This document shows positions 1-9,729 of a stretch of DNA of 64,000 nt, piece after piece (position 1 is the stretch's first letter; every line of letters starts with the position of its first letter). The translations under genes and the position numbers were made by a program. The DNA comes from Litorimonas sp964511495 (GTDB lineage Bacteria > Pseudomonadota > Alphaproteobacteria > Caulobacterales > Maricaulaceae). The stretch is taken from positions 1 through 64,000 of the forward strand of contig CAZEFT010000001.1 in NCBI GenBank assembly GCA_964511495.1, read 5' to 3'. The notes under the pieces were generated by a model. The model saw only the letters and a list, made by a program, of their open reading frames with translations. It was not told where the DNA came from and searched no databases.

Positions 1-3
1 CTC

Positions 4-105
4 AATATACGCCAAGATCACAGATCGTGGATCATTCTCTTGATTTTCTCACAAGGGATTGAATTTATTGAAGGTTTCAAAACGCTAAGTGCGGATCATT
101 ATTTT
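4..105. repeat. Dispersed ~100-bp repeat, copy 1
   Basis: This stretch aligns without gaps to 61368-61469 at a constant offset of 61364 bases, in the same orientation. The core, 29-105, matches at about 70 of 77 positions by eye; the first 25 bases match less well. The core begins with GGATCATT and ends with GGATCAT plus a short AT tract. It contains a small TCTTG...CAAG hairpin. No credible protein is encoded here. The copy may extend beyond the left edge of the window. It could be a MITE-like element or a structured RNA; nothing in the sequence decides this. Confidence 0.75.
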
Positions 106-128
106 GATAACAGGGTTAAACCAAGACC

Positions 129-1040
129 CTATTGGGGCGTAGGTAAAACAATCGTCCCGTCCATCACCTTGTCAATGAAACGCTTAATTGTGTCGCCATG
201 GCCGTCATGGGTTTCGACAACTTTGGCACCCAGCGCCCTTAACACTTTGATCTCAGCCTTAGTTAATGCCCCCACGGCCTCATCATTCGATGCAAATATG
301 AAAACCGCATTTGATAAATCCAGCGATGCCAAGTCCGCACTATACCTAGGCGCGCCTATTGCGGCCTTCAATAAATTGCCATTACGATAATCATTTCGTG
401 AGGACACAGCTTCATTTGAATCTCGTGGCTCTCTTTGTAAAAGTGAGACGCCATCACTTGAAAACCTAACATTTTCGCCAGAGCGATGGATATTTACGAG
501 TTCCTCGTTAACATCCAAACGGCCAGCAAGAATAGCATATTGGGTCGCGGTTGGACCTGACGCTTGCAAATGTTTTAAGGTAATGAATGAACCATAAGAA
601 TGCGAGAGTACGATAATATCTTTGTTTAAGGCCGTATAATAGCTAATGGCTTGGGATAAGATTTGAGCGGATATCTCAACTTCCTTTTCGGCATCAGCTA
701 AGGTGAAATCTCGGCCGGCTTTCATCAGGTCTGGGTTAATCGTCTGTGATTGATGCAGATACACAACATTATATTTCTGATAATTGGGAAGATACCGAAA
801 AATTGATCGGCCATCGCGAACAAATGCTAATTCATCATGTGGTCCGCCTTGTAAAATAAGCAGGACTATTGAGCTTTCTGCATCTGTAGCTTCGTCATGC
901 ACGCCAAGCATCTCGGCGTTATTTGGCAAAACGGTTTGTTGATATGATGACTGCTGATTTACTTGTTCTTGGCTAGCATTAGGCACACAGGCTGTCGCTA
1001 TGAATGACATTAGTAAAGGCGTTATCAATATGCGCATCAT
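129..1040 (-). CDS. Putative alpha/beta-hydrolase-like lipoprotein
   Basis: A 303-residue protein with a short hydrophobic N-terminus ending in a lipobox-like ATAC (Cys near residue 18), so probably a lipoprotein. The core carries SHSYG near residue 148, a nucleophile elbow in which the first Gly of GxSxG is Ser. A late His in DGHGD (near residue 281) is a plausible catalytic-triad member. The substrate is unknown. It lies downstream of the nucleotide-sugar genes on the same strand after a 150-bp gap, so it may be the last gene of that block or independent. Two adjacent ATG codons make the start ambiguous by one residue. Confidence 0.6.
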   Translation of the reverse strand: MMRILITPLLMSFIATACVPNASQEQVNQQSSYQQTVLPNNAEMLGVHDEATDAESSIVLLILQGGPHDELAFVRDGRSIFRYLPNYQKYNVVYLHQSQTINPDLMKAGRDFTLADAEKEVEISAQILSQAISYYTALNKDIIVLSHSYGSFITLKHLQASGPTATQYAILAGRLDVNEELVNIHRSGENVRFSSDGVSLLQREPRDSNEAVSSRNDYRNGNLLKAAIGAPRYSADLASLDLSNAVFIFASNDEAVGALTKAEIKVLRALGAKVVETHDGHGDTIKRFIDKVMDGTIVLPTPQ

Positions 1041-1192
1041 ACAACTCTACGAAAAATAATTCGGTAGAACCACAGAAAAAGTAAACAATGATAACTCTTC
1101 GCAATTCGTTATGTCATTTCTATGGTCTTGTTCGGCTAAGTTTTCTCTCCGAACAACACTTCACTCAACTTAAACCAAGCGCACCTAAGCAA

Positions 1193-2215
1193 CTAGACAT
1201 TATAGTAATCGCGATACCATTTTACAAAGGCGTCGACCCCTGTTTGGACATGGGTTGCGGGTTTGTAGTCAACAGCTTTGACCAATTCGCTGACATCGGC
1301 AAAGGTTGAAGGGACGTCGCCTTTTTGCAGGGGCAACATTTCCTGAATAGCCTTTTTGCCGACCGCTTTTTCAATCGCGGCAACATATTGCATCAACTCG
1401 ACCGGGTCATTATTGCCGATATTGTAAATACGGTAAGGCGCATCTGAACTTTGTGGATCAGGATTGTTCGGGTCCCAGTCCGAATTGGGTTCCGCTGGTT
1501 TATCATTTACCCGCACAACCCCTTCAACAATATCATCCACATAGGTGAAATCGCGCGTGTGATTACCATAATTGAAAAGCTGGATTGGCTTTCCTTCGAT
1601 GATGTTCTTAGTGAATAGGAAGAGCGCCATATCCGGACGACCCCAAGGACCGTAAACCGTAAAGAAGCGTAAGCCGGTTGTCGGCAAGCGGAACAAATGA
1701 CTATAGGAGTGAGCCATTAACTCATTGGCTTTTTTCGTCGCCGCATAAAATTGCAGAGGATGGTCAACACTCTCATGTTCCGTAAAAGGCATTTTCGTGT
1801 GACTGCCATAGACGCTGGAGGTTGAAGCGTAAGTCAGGTGTTTCACGTCGAAATGACGACAGGCTTCCAGAATATTCGTAAAAGCAATAATGTTAGATTC
1901 GACATAGGCATGCGGATTGACGAGGCTGTAACGCACACCCGCTTGGGCGGCCAAATTGATAACAGTTTCGGGTTTATGCGCCTCAAAGGCGGCATTAACT
2001 GCGGCCTGATCTGCAAGGTTGATGCGTTTAAAATGAAAATCGCCTTGGGTCGTTTCAGCTAATTCATGCAAAAGAGACAGGCGTTTTTCTTTGATCTCCA
2101 CATCGTAATAATCATTGACGACATCAATGCCCAAAACCGTGTCACCGCGCTCCAAAAGACGTTTGGCGGTAAAATATCCGATAAATCCGGCAACACCTGT
2201 GACGCAGACAGTCAT
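1193..2215 (-). CDS. NAD-dependent epimerase, probable UDP-glucuronate 4-epimerase
   Basis: A 340-residue extended short-chain dehydrogenase. The N-terminal Rossmann motif GVAGFIG (residues 7-13) binds NAD, and the catalytic Ser/Tyr/Lys set is visible as SSVYG and YAATK (Tyr near 157, Lys near 161). Overall character matches UDP-glucuronate 4-epimerases, which make UDP-galacturonate for surface polysaccharides. I chose ATG 2215 because it opens one base after the stop of the upstream dehydrogenase and places the Rossmann strand at the very N-terminus; an extension to 2242 is possible. Translationally coupled to the dehydrogenase. The exact 4-epimerase substrate is inferred from family resemblance. 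Confidence 0.85.
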   Translation of the reverse strand: MTVCVTGVAGFIGYFTAKRLLERGDTVLGIDVVNDYYDVEIKEKRLSLLHELAETTQGDFHFKRINLADQAAVNAAFEAHKPETVINLAAQAGVRYSLVNPHAYVESNIIAFTNILEACRHFDVKHLTYASTSSVYGSHTKMPFTEHESVDHPLQFYAATKKANELMAHSYSHLFRLPTTGLRFFTVYGPWGRPDMALFLFTKNIIEGKPIQLFNYGNHTRDFTYVDDIVEGVVRVNDKPAEPNSDWDPNNPDPQSSDAPYRIYNIGNNDPVELMQYVAAIEKAVGKKAIQEMLPLQKGDVPSTFADVSELVKAVDYKPATHVQTGVDAFVKWYRDYYNV

Positions 2216-2216
2216 A

Positions 2217-3485
2217 TTAGAGCCTATCATCGCTTTCTTCACGCGCGAATACGGCTTTCAAATCAAAGAAGACATGACTTGATTTTCCGAGTGCACGAAC
2301 ATTATCCGCACCCATTTCGACGAATTCTTTGTGGCCCACCGCCATCAGAACCGCATCATAAGTGCCACTTTCAGGGAGGTCTGACAGCAGATCTATTCCA
2401 TAAACACTCTTCGCATCTTCCGCTTCGACCCACGGATCATAGACATCCACATTGGCGTTGAAGTCACGCAATGTGGTGATCACATCAATGACCTTGGAAT
2501 TGCGTAAATCAGGACAGTTTTCCTTAAATGTCAGGCCCATGACTAAGATACGGCTTCCGACGACGGAGATTTCCTTGCGCATCATCCGCTTGGCCAGACG
2601 CTCGGCAACATAGGCACTCATCCCGTCATTAATGCGACGTCCGGCGAGAATCACATCGGGGTGATGGCCAACCTGCTGCGCACGGTGGGTCAGGTAATAA
2701 GGGTCGACACCAATGCAATGTCCACCGACGAGGCCGGGCGTGAAGCGGAGGAAGTTCCATTTCGTCGCGGCCGCATCAAGAACGTCTTGCGTATCAATGT
2801 TCAGCTTTTCGAAAATCACAGCCAATTCATTCATCAACGCGATGTTCAAATCGCGTTGTGTATTTTCGATAACTTTCGCGGCTTCGGCGACTTCGATACT
2901 CGTGGCTTTGAAAGTGCCCGCTTTGATGACACTTTTATACAAATCATCAACGATGGTGGCAATTTCGGGGGTCGAGCCGCTCGTAACTTTTTGGATGTCT
3001 GTGACGCGGTGCAATTTATCGCCCGGGTTAATCCGTTCAGGACTATAGCCAGTGAAGAAATCCTTGTTATGGGTCAGGCCTGATTCTTTTTCCAAAATCG
3101 GAACGCAGACATTATTGGTACAGCCCGGGAAAACGGTCGATTCATAGATGACAATATCGCCGTCTTTGAGGATGGGCCCCAACATTTTCGACGCGCCTTT
3201 AATGGGGCTAAGGTCGGGTTGTTTGGAGCTATCGACAGGTGTTGGAACCGTGACGATATAGGTATTGCAGTCTGCAATATCTTCGAGTTGGTGCGTGTAG
3301 CTAATATGCTTGGCTTCGGCCAATTCATCAGAACTACATTCCAATGTGCGGTCTACGCCGTCCCGTAATTCGGAAATTCTCTCTGCATTAATGTCAAACC
3401 CGACAGTGGAGCTTGTCTTTCCGAACTCTACCGCCAGCGGTAAACCGACATAGCCTAATCCAATGATGGCAATCTTATGTTTCAT
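2217..3485 (-). CDS. Nucleotide-sugar dehydrogenase (UDP-HexNAc 6-dehydrogenase type)
   Basis: A 422-residue member of the UDP-glucose/GDP-mannose dehydrogenase family. The N-terminus begins with the dinucleotide-binding GLGYVGLP (residues about 8-15). The catalytic Cys lies in GGHCIGVDPYYL in the middle of the protein. The GGHCIGVDPYYLT form and the start of the protein resemble WbpO/TviB-type enzymes that oxidise UDP-GalNAc or UDP-GlcNAc to the uronic acid, rather than Ugd. The start is ATG 3485, since an upstream in-frame codon at 3509 only adds a non-conserved leader. With the 4-epimerase and the 2-epimerase it makes acidic sugar precursors for the locus. Confidence 0.87.
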   Translation of the reverse strand: MKHKIAIIGLGYVGLPLAVEFGKTSSTVGFDINAERISELRDGVDRTLECSSDELAEAKHISYTHQLEDIADCNTYIVTVPTPVDSSKQPDLSPIKGASKMLGPILKDGDIVIYESTVFPGCTNNVCVPILEKESGLTHNKDFFTGYSPERINPGDKLHRVTDIQKVTSGSTPEIATIVDDLYKSVIKAGTFKATSIEVAEAAKVIENTQRDLNIALMNELAVIFEKLNIDTQDVLDAAATKWNFLRFTPGLVGGHCIGVDPYYLTHRAQQVGHHPDVILAGRRINDGMSAYVAERLAKRMMRKEISVVGSRILVMGLTFKENCPDLRNSKVIDVITTLRDFNANVDVYDPWVEAEDAKSVYGIDLLSDLPESGTYDAVLMAVGHKEFVEMGADNVRALGKSSHVFFDLKAVFAREESDDRL

Positions 3486-3620
3486 GGCACCCGTTTCCAT
3501 AATTTGCACCGCCTGATGTACCAGCTATGCGCTGAAATCAACCCTCTTCGCACACGCCCATAAAGAAAGCCTGCCTGTTCATCGAAACAGACAGGCAAAT
3601 CTTGTGAGGGTTTAAACGCT

Positions 3621-4376
3621 TTAGTTACGCGTCGAAAGGATGGCCAGCGTATTGATAAGCGGAACCGTCGCCAGAATTTCTTTGAAAGCAATACGGGCTG
3701 CACTGTCCTGCACAAACACAATATCGTTTGGAATCAATCGTGGGTCTTCAGCGCCCATTTTCCGAATCTCATTTAGATTGACTGTCAGGACTTTGCGCTC
3801 TCCATTGAAATCACGTACGACATAGACTTCTTTTCTGTTCGCATCATCATTAAGACCACCGCCCAAAGCAATCGCTTCAGACAAACGCATCAAATCGAAC
3901 ATTTCAAACACGCCAGGCTTCACTACAGCACCGTCCACGACGATTTTACCCAATTTGCGTGACTCAAGCTTCACCGCAATGCTCGGGTCTTGCAGGTAGC
4001 GTTGCCCATAGAGCTCAACCAAACGCTCTTGTAGTTCTAATGTACTTAATCCAGCAACTTGAACTGAACCGATAAGCGGGAAGCCGATTTGTCCAGCCCG
4101 ATCAACGATGTAAGAGCCTGAGAGGTCTTCCGTGTTATAGACAACAACATCCGCTGTATCACCAACCTTGAAAACATCATCCTGAACAAAGCCCGTCACA
4201 TCTGCGACCGTAATGTCGGGGAATTTACTAACAAAGACAGGGTTTTTGAAAGACCCATCATCGTTTCGAGCATTCGGCTTATTGTTTGGCATTGTCGAAC
4301 AGGCCGACAAGCTAATAAAGGCAAATGCCGTAAAAGCTGTAAGGAGTATTTTAAGGAAGGAGAATTTTGTCAACAT
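3621..4376 (-). CDS. Polysaccharide export lipoprotein, Wza/OPX family
   Basis: A 251-residue lipoprotein with a hydrophobic signal peptide and lipobox LSAC (Cys near residue 26). The poly-export domain starts around residue 65 (FKVGDTADVVVYNTEDLSG) and is followed by one SLBB-like domain (GAVVKPGVF ... LGGGL). It is shorter than E. coli Wza (about 380 residues) and seems to lack the C-terminal helical outer-membrane barrel region, as in many short OPX proteins. Predicted role: periplasmic/outer-membrane part of a Wzx/Wzy export channel, working with the Wzc-type kinase encoded divergently at 5991. Confidence 0.9.
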   Translation of the reverse strand: MLTKFSFLKILLTAFTAFAFISLSACSTMPNNKPNARNDDGSFKNPVFVSKFPDITVADVTGFVQDDVFKVGDTADVVVYNTEDLSGSYIVDRAGQIGFPLIGSVQVAGLSTLELQERLVELYGQRYLQDPSIAVKLESRKLGKIVVDGAVVKPGVFEMFDLMRLSEAIALGGGLNDDANRKEVYVVRDFNGERKVLTVNLNEIRKMGAEDPRLIPNDIVFVQDSAARIAFKEILATVPLINTLAILSTRN

Positions 4377-4487
4377 TTCATGTCCCGCGCGTGTTGAAGC
4401 TTATTGTGTTCGGCATGGCATAACTTCCGGAATCACGCAAGTCAGAGCTTTTATCTTCTCTTGCGCAGCATATCTCAAAACATCCAA

Positions 4488-5588
4488 TTAAGACAGAAGT
4501 AAGTCCTCAAGGTGTTTAACGATACGTGGCCCTGTTTTTCCATCCCATTTTTCGGGGATGCCGCCTGTTTTCCATTCACCTGCATAAAGGCGTTTAAGAG
4601 CAGGAACAATATTATCAGGGTTCGTTCCGACCAACTCATTAGTACCTTCAGTGATGGTCTCAGGCCGCTCTGTCGAGTCACGTAAAGTCATGCAAGGCAC
4701 GCCCATAACCGTCGTTTCTTCGGTGATGCCGCCTGAATCTGTAATGACGCCTTTGGCGTGTTTCACCAGATAGTTAAATTCCAGATAGGGCTGCGGATCA
4801 ACACAAACAATGTTGGCCGGCAAATCTGCAAATTCTGCCAAAGCTGCACGTGTACGTGGATGAACGGGATAAACCACCGGCATGTTTTCAACATTATCAG
4901 CAATCACTTTCAGCAAATTGAAGTAATTCGCCTGATCATCAACATTTGAAGGACGATGTAGGGTCGCCACAAGATATTGTTTTTCCTTGAGCTTTTCTTC
5001 ACCCCAAAATTCTGGTTGGCGCAAACGCGGGATGTTTTTCAACAAGGTATCAATCATCGTATTACCAACAAAGAAGATGGCGTCTTCAGCAACACCGCTT
5101 TTGCGCAAATTGTCATTAGCAAGGGCGCTGGTTGTGAAGAAGTAATCCGTAATAGCATCCGTTACCAAGCGATTGATTTCCTCAGGCATACGTCTGTCAC
5201 CGGAGCGAATACCGGCTTCGACATGGGCGACAGGGATATGCAGTTTTTTAGCTGAAATCGCGCAAGCCATTGTGGATGTCACGTCACCGACGACCAAGCA
5301 AAGCGCCGGCCTTTGTTCCATCAGTAATGCTTCATAGCCAATCATAATGCCGGCCGTCTGTTCAGCTTGTGTCCCCGAGCCCACACCAAGATTAACATCC
5401 GGCTCAGGAATGCCCAATTGGGTGAAAAAGTTTTCCGACATACGCGTATCGTAATGTTGACCCGTATGAATCAGCCTGAAGCGCAAAGGCCCACCTTTTT
5501 CAGCATGGTCTTCCAAAGCCGCTGTAATGGCGGCGATTTTCATGAAATTCGGGCGAGCCCCGGCAATGAGGTCAATAATCGGTTCCAT
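4488..5588 (-). CDS. wecB: UDP-N-acetylglucosamine 2-epimerase (non-hydrolysing)
   Basis: A 366-residue enzyme converting UDP-GlcNAc to UDP-ManNAc in the cytoplasm. Visible family features are the N-terminal GARPNFMKIA, HTGQHYD, VEAGIRSGDRRMPEE, and the C-terminal TDSGGITEE that contacts the nucleotide sugar. Length matches WecB/MnaA. It heads the minus-strand precursor/export block, with a 111-bp gap to the Wza-like gene. The 402-bp region on its 5' side separates it from the divergent Wzc gene. GT26 WecG-type transferases use ManNAc-derived donors in some systems, so it may supply the GT26 gene at 13345; that link is inference. Confidence 0.92.
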   Translation of the reverse strand: MEPIIDLIAGARPNFMKIAAITAALEDHAEKGGPLRFRLIHTGQHYDTRMSENFFTQLGIPEPDVNLGVGSGTQAEQTAGIMIGYEALLMEQRPALCLVVGDVTSTMACAISAKKLHIPVAHVEAGIRSGDRRMPEEINRLVTDAITDYFFTTSALANDNLRKSGVAEDAIFFVGNTMIDTLLKNIPRLRQPEFWGEEKLKEKQYLVATLHRPSNVDDQANYFNLLKVIADNVENMPVVYPVHPRTRAALAEFADLPANIVCVDPQPYLEFNYLVKHAKGVITDSGGITEETTVMGVPCMTLRDSTERPETITEGTNELVGTNPDNIVPALKRLYAGEWKTGGIPEKWDGKTGPRIVKHLEDLLLS

Positions 5589-5990
5589 TTGCGCCCTCCA
5601 ATTTTCGGCCGCCCAATTTACGGCCTCTCTGTCAAATCAGCTCTAAAATGCGTGCTATAACCGCCCCAGAGCCTATTGATATTTGCGGCGTTTGATACAC
5701 GCTCCGCCTTCTAGGACAAGAGACAATCCTGTTTGTGAGAAAAAGACAGCCCTTTTGCGATAGACTTAACTTATGTTTTACTGGTCAGATTTCATTCACA
5801 TAAACTTTGCAAAAGAACCAAAAAACAACTTTCAAGCCGTGTTTTCAAAGGTTGCAAATAGCTATGGCAAGGCATAAGAGGATGCGGAATTTTCATACGC
5901 ATCGTCAAAGCTTGTGAAATGCAAGCCCGGATAGAGTTTGGATTATTGGGGATAAGTCAGTCGCTTAAATGCGAATAGTGGACAGCAAGA
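5589..5990. other. Divergent intergenic region wecB/wzc
   Basis: No credible gene is seen in these 402 bases. They must hold promoters for both the minus-strand precursor block and the plus-strand tyrosine-kinase gene. A weak CtrA-like pair of half-sites occurs near 5768 (TTAA, seven bases, TTTA), one base off the consensus. I see no clear sigma-70 promoter or long palindrome. Confidence 0.4.
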
Positions 5991-8219
5991 ATGAATATAC
6001 AGGCCAACAACATTCAAAGCGCTGACAATCGCGCCAATCGTCGAAGCAGAGAATTTGACGAAATTGATGATTTCGGCAGTGAGGCTTTCAAACTTGATGT
6101 TGTTAAATATGTGCGGATGTTCATCAAATGGTGGTGGATTCCGATCCTTTTAATCGGTTCTGCCCTCGCTCTTGCGGCTTACCTCACGGATAAAGCAACA
6201 CCTATTTATAGTGCGACGACCTCCATTGAGATCAAACAAAAAGAGGCCAATGTTCTTGACGTCAATCAAGTCGAACAGATTGTTGCCAATAACGAGTACA
6301 TGGTGACACAGCTATCCTTGCTCCAAAGCTTTTCTTTGATTGAGCGCGTCGTTGAAAGTATGAATTTGCATTCAGACCCGCGATTCGCCAATCAGTCCCT
6401 CTCCCGGGAAGACCGGATTAACCAAGCCGCCTCTCGGTTCGAACGCAAACTCCGCGTCAACCCTGTTGGTCGAAGCCGTCTGATCGAAATTTCATTTGAA
6501 GATGAAAGCCCGGTCATGACAGCGCGCGCGGCCAATTCTCTTGCCGAAAACTTTATTGCAGCCACACTTGAGCGTCGTTTTGGCGCTAATGCCACTGCCC
6601 GTGATTTCGTCGAGAAACGTTTGGCTCTGACCAAAAGCACGTTGGAAGACTCCGAGCGTATGTTGGCAGAATATGCTGATAAGAATCAAATTCTTGATCT
6701 TTCTAGCGGTGCGACGGGCATAGATAGTGGCTCTGATAGTTTGGCCGGCTCAGCATTATTTTCCTTGAATGAGGAACTCTCCAAGGCTCAATCGCGGCGC
6801 ATCCTCTTGGGACAACGCTATGAACAGGCCCAACGCAGTAACCAAACAGAAGATTTTCTGAGCAATAGTGTTTTCGCTGACTTATCTGCCGAAAAACGTA
6901 AACTCGAAGCTGAATATCAAGAGAAACTGCAGATCTTAAAACCCGAATTTCCGTCTATGCAGGAATTGGCCGCCCGCATTGAAGTGGTTCAGTCTCAAAT
7001 CGACATTGAAGCGGAAAATATCCGTCAGGTTGTAAAATCGCGATATGAGGAAGCTCAAAAAGTTGAAAACAATTTAAAACAACGCATCGCGGCTACAAAA
7101 AGTGACATCCGTAGCGACCGCAATAACAGCATTGACTATAATATTCTTCTGCGTGAGGTCGAAACCAATCGGGCACAATATGAAGGGCTGTTAGAGCGCC
7201 TCAAAGAATTGAGTATTACAGACGGTATCGGGCCCAACTTGATTGACGTCGTTGACGAAGCACGCGTGCCGGAAAGACCTGTGCGCCCGGACCTGTTTCA
7301 GGCGCTCATCTTGGCTTTTGTTGCGGGCAGCATTCTATCCGCTGGTCTGATTTTCTTGCTTGAACTGGTTGACAATAAGATCAAAGATCCCCGTGCTATG
7401 TCCAACGCTTTGCGGTTGCCGCTTATGGGCGTTATCCCGGCTATTGGTTCTGAAAAGGAACGTTTGGAGAATTTCGCAGACCCAACCTCCTCAACATCTG
7501 AGGCTTATGCCTCTATTCGTACAAGTATCATGGCCAATGTCGTCGCGGATGCCCCTCTCACGCTTCATATTACCAGTACGCGCGGTCGCGAAGGGAAGTC
7601 CTCTGTTGTTTATGGTCTGGCTAAAAGCTTCGCCGATATTGGTAAGCGCACGCTTATTATTGATGGCGATATGCGTAAACCGGCCTTTGCTTGGCCCGAG
7701 GACAAAACCGTGGGTCTTAGCGGTGTCCTGCTAAGCGATAAGCGCGTGATAAATGAAGCTGTCCCAACAAAAGTTGCCAATCTTTCTCTTCTGCCCTGTG
7801 GTGAAAAACCGCTTAACCCGGCTTCGCTGATTTCGAGCCGTCGTTTCGCCGAAGTCTTGGCTGATGCTAAAACGAGCTATGACGTTGTTATTATCGACTC
7901 GCCTCCTGTCTTGGGCTTGGCCGATGCGCCAACCATTGGGTCCATGTGTGACTATGGTCTCTTTGTTGTGGAATATGGTGGCGTCCGGACGCCAATGGCC
8001 AAGACGTCTATTGGACGTTTGCGCAGTTCCAATGTGAATTTATTGGGCGGGGTGTTGAACAAATATAAGTCACCCATGAACCAATATATGGATTATTATT
8101 ACTACTCTTATGGCCAAAACGCCCACAAATATGGGGATACTACAGCGTCACGGAAAAAGGCGGCCCGTAAGCCGAAACTCTTCCAGAAGAAGAAACGCGA
8201 TAAGCTTGACCTTATGTAA
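5991..8219 (+). CDS. Wzc/ExoP-type polysaccharide copolymerase and BY-kinase, copy 1
   Basis: A 742-residue inner-membrane protein. Wzz domain: first membrane segment about residues 46-68, a long periplasmic coiled-coil region to about 430, then a second membrane segment ending near 465. C-terminal BY-kinase: Walker A with GREGKS near 531-536, Walker A' LIIDGDMRKP near 555-564, Walker B VVIIDSPP near 632-639. A tyrosine cluster (MDYYYYSYG, near 699-708) is the expected autophosphorylation tail, followed by a strongly basic end. Known family role: controls polymer length and export with the OPX protein by cycles of Tyr phosphorylation. A terminator follows directly. A second paralogue is encoded at 36633-38771. 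Confidence 0.93.
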   Translation: MNIQANNIQSADNRANRRSREFDEIDDFGSEAFKLDVVKYVRMFIKWWWIPILLIGSALALAAYLTDKATPIYSATTSIEIKQKEANVLDVNQVEQIVANNEYMVTQLSLLQSFSLIERVVESMNLHSDPRFANQSLSREDRINQAASRFERKLRVNPVGRSRLIEISFEDESPVMTARAANSLAENFIAATLERRFGANATARDFVEKRLALTKSTLEDSERMLAEYADKNQILDLSSGATGIDSGSDSLAGSALFSLNEELSKAQSRRILLGQRYEQAQRSNQTEDFLSNSVFADLSAEKRKLEAEYQEKLQILKPEFPSMQELAARIEVVQSQIDIEAENIRQVVKSRYEEAQKVENNLKQRIAATKSDIRSDRNNSIDYNILLREVETNRAQYEGLLERLKELSITDGIGPNLIDVVDEARVPERPVRPDLFQALILAFVAGSILSAGLIFLLELVDNKIKDPRAMSNALRLPLMGVIPAIGSEKERLENFADPTSSTSEAYASIRTSIMANVVADAPLTLHITSTRGREGKSSVVYGLAKSFADIGKRTLIIDGDMRKPAFAWPEDKTVGLSGVLLSDKRVINEAVPTKVANLSLLPCGEKPLNPASLISSRRFAEVLADAKTSYDVVIIDSPPVLGLADAPTIGSMCDYGLFVVEYGGVRTPMAKTSIGRLRSSNVNLLGGVLNKYKSPMNQYMDYYYYSYGQNAHKYGDTTASRKKAARKPKLFQKKKRDKLDLM

Positions 8220-8249
8220 AAAGGCCGCTCTTTGCGCTCACAAGTTTTT

Positions 8250-8283
8250 AAAAGCCCGCAACTTTTCTGTCGCGGGCTTTTTC
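8250..8283. terminator. Bidirectional intrinsic terminator after wzc copy 1
   Basis: The arms AAAAGCCCGC (8250-8259) and GCGGGCTTTT (8272-8281) form a 10-bp stem around a 12-base loop, followed by more T on the plus strand and preceded by A's that serve the minus strand. It sits between the convergent wzc copy 1 and DUF2793 genes. Confidence 0.85.
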
Positions 8284-8292
8284 TTTGGGCCA

Positions 8293-9729
8293 TTACGCGA
8301 GTACGCTATTATCCGAAACCAAGCGCCAATCCGTCCCGTCGGAATAGACAAGACTGACGCCGACAACCGTATCGTTGATGCAGGCCATTGCGCCGACACC
8401 TAAACCCACAGCAGACGGCACAGACGCCTTGTCATAGACACCGGGACGGATAGCCCCCGCCACATCTAACTGGCAGGCAGGGTCTGTCACACCGACCCCC
8501 ATCTTACCTTCTGAAGTCACGCGCAGAACTTCCTGCGGGTCAGGGCCGTTTTGATTAAGTTGAACCACAAAATCAGCCGATAGATGCCCGACCACATCTG
8601 TCGCCTCCATATGGATTTGCCCCATGGACTGCTTATTATTTCCGGTATTATCAGATTGAAATACAATCGCCGTGCCTGAGCCAGCAGACGTGGTAACAGT
8701 GCTATTGTGATAAAGAGTAAGAACGGACGTCACTTCTGCCCCCAGATTATCTGTGACGGCCAGACTCCCGTCCTTATCCAGTTCGAAAACTGAAGCCCCG
8801 CTCTCGGACTGTACACGCAGTAAATCCGCCACCTGCCCTGCGGCAGCACGAATCACGAGCGGCGTTTTCAAGCTATGTCCTGCCTGAATATTCATCATTG
8901 CGCCGGCATCAAAGCCGTTCAGCCTTACATTGTCCGACATCAGATTGATCACACCACCATCATTCAGCGTAAGCCGATGACCTTGAGTTTTAAGAGTTGC
9001 ATTGCCGCCCGCAAAAGCGAGCGTACGATCCCCGCCGATCGTCAAACAATGAGAGGCTGAATTGGTTTGAAGTGACATATTACCTGATTGGTGGGCAAAA
9101 GTGAGAGCCTCCACCCACTGTGCACCATCGGCACTGACTTTAATATGAAGGTTATTATCGCCCGTAAGACCCAACTCGGCACATCCTGAAAAATCAGATT
9201 GGAAAACCAAACTAGCCGTTTCCCCCGCCGCCTGTTTATTCAGCTTTATCTGATGGCCTTGTCCGTCATGATTAAACAAAGAAGCCGTCGATGACAGGGT
9301 GAGTCGATTTATATCATCTGCCGTCGCGTTAATGCCGAGACGCGGCGTCAATTCACCTGTATCAGAGCCATTCGTACCGGAAGCGTTCGCAGGTAGGGGA
9401 GAAGCCCAGTCCGTCCCGTTCCAGACTCGTAACTCCGAAATATCCGCCACCCAACACATCCAGCCAATCTGCGGGGCATAAAATGACCATCCTGTACCTT
9501 CCCAAAGGGCAATATCAAAATCATGCCCTGCCCAATCCTCGACCGCGTTCATGCCGACTATATAGCGCTCACCCCTGTCAGGCTCGTTTGGCGGACTCAA
9601 CAGACCTTCGGTCAGAATATGGATTTGAACCAGCGCGTCCAATTTTCGCAAGGCTTCATTATGTGTGATGTGTTTCTGGGCCTGCGCGCCCATAATATAG
9701 GGGAGATCCAATACCGGTGTTGTATTCAT
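8293..9729 (-). CDS. DUF2793 tail-fibre-like protein
   Basis: A 478-residue protein whose N-terminus (DLPYIMGAQAQKHITHNEAL, residues about 8-27) is diagnostic of DUF2793, a domain seen on phage-tail-like and surface proteins of alphaproteobacteria. The middle is beta-rich and repetitive. Near the C-terminus GVGVTDPACQLDVAGAIRPG resembles trimeric tail-fibre sequences before their tips, then LVYSDGTDWRLVSD closes the protein. No signal peptide is evident. There are no phage genes nearby; it stands alone between polysaccharide operons. It may bind or act on a glycan, but no catalytic motif is visible and the function is unknown. Confidence 0.75.
   Translation of the reverse strand: MNTTPVLDLPYIMGAQAQKHITHNEALRKLDALVQIHILTEGLLSPPNEPDRGERYIVGMNAVEDWAGHDFDIALWEGTGWSFYAPQIGWMCWVADISELRVWNGTDWASPLPANASGTNGSDTGELTPRLGINATADDINRLTLSSTASLFNHDGQGHQIKLNKQAAGETASLVFQSDFSGCAELGLTGDNNLHIKVSADGAQWVEALTFAHQSGNMSLQTNSASHCLTIGGDRTLAFAGGNATLKTQGHRLTLNDGGVINLMSDNVRLNGFDAGAMMNIQAGHSLKTPLVIRAAAGQVADLLRVQSESGASVFELDKDGSLAVTDNLGAEVTSVLTLYHNSTVTTSAGSGTAIVFQSDNTGNNKQSMGQIHMEATDVVGHLSADFVVQLNQNGPDPQEVLRVTSEGKMGVGVTDPACQLDVAGAIRPGVYDKASVPSAVGLGVGAMACINDTVVGVSLVYSDGTDWRLVSDNSVLA

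Noticed and set aside
8293..9729. Prophage remnant
   Set aside because: No capsid, terminase, integrase or lysis genes surround the DUF2793 gene.
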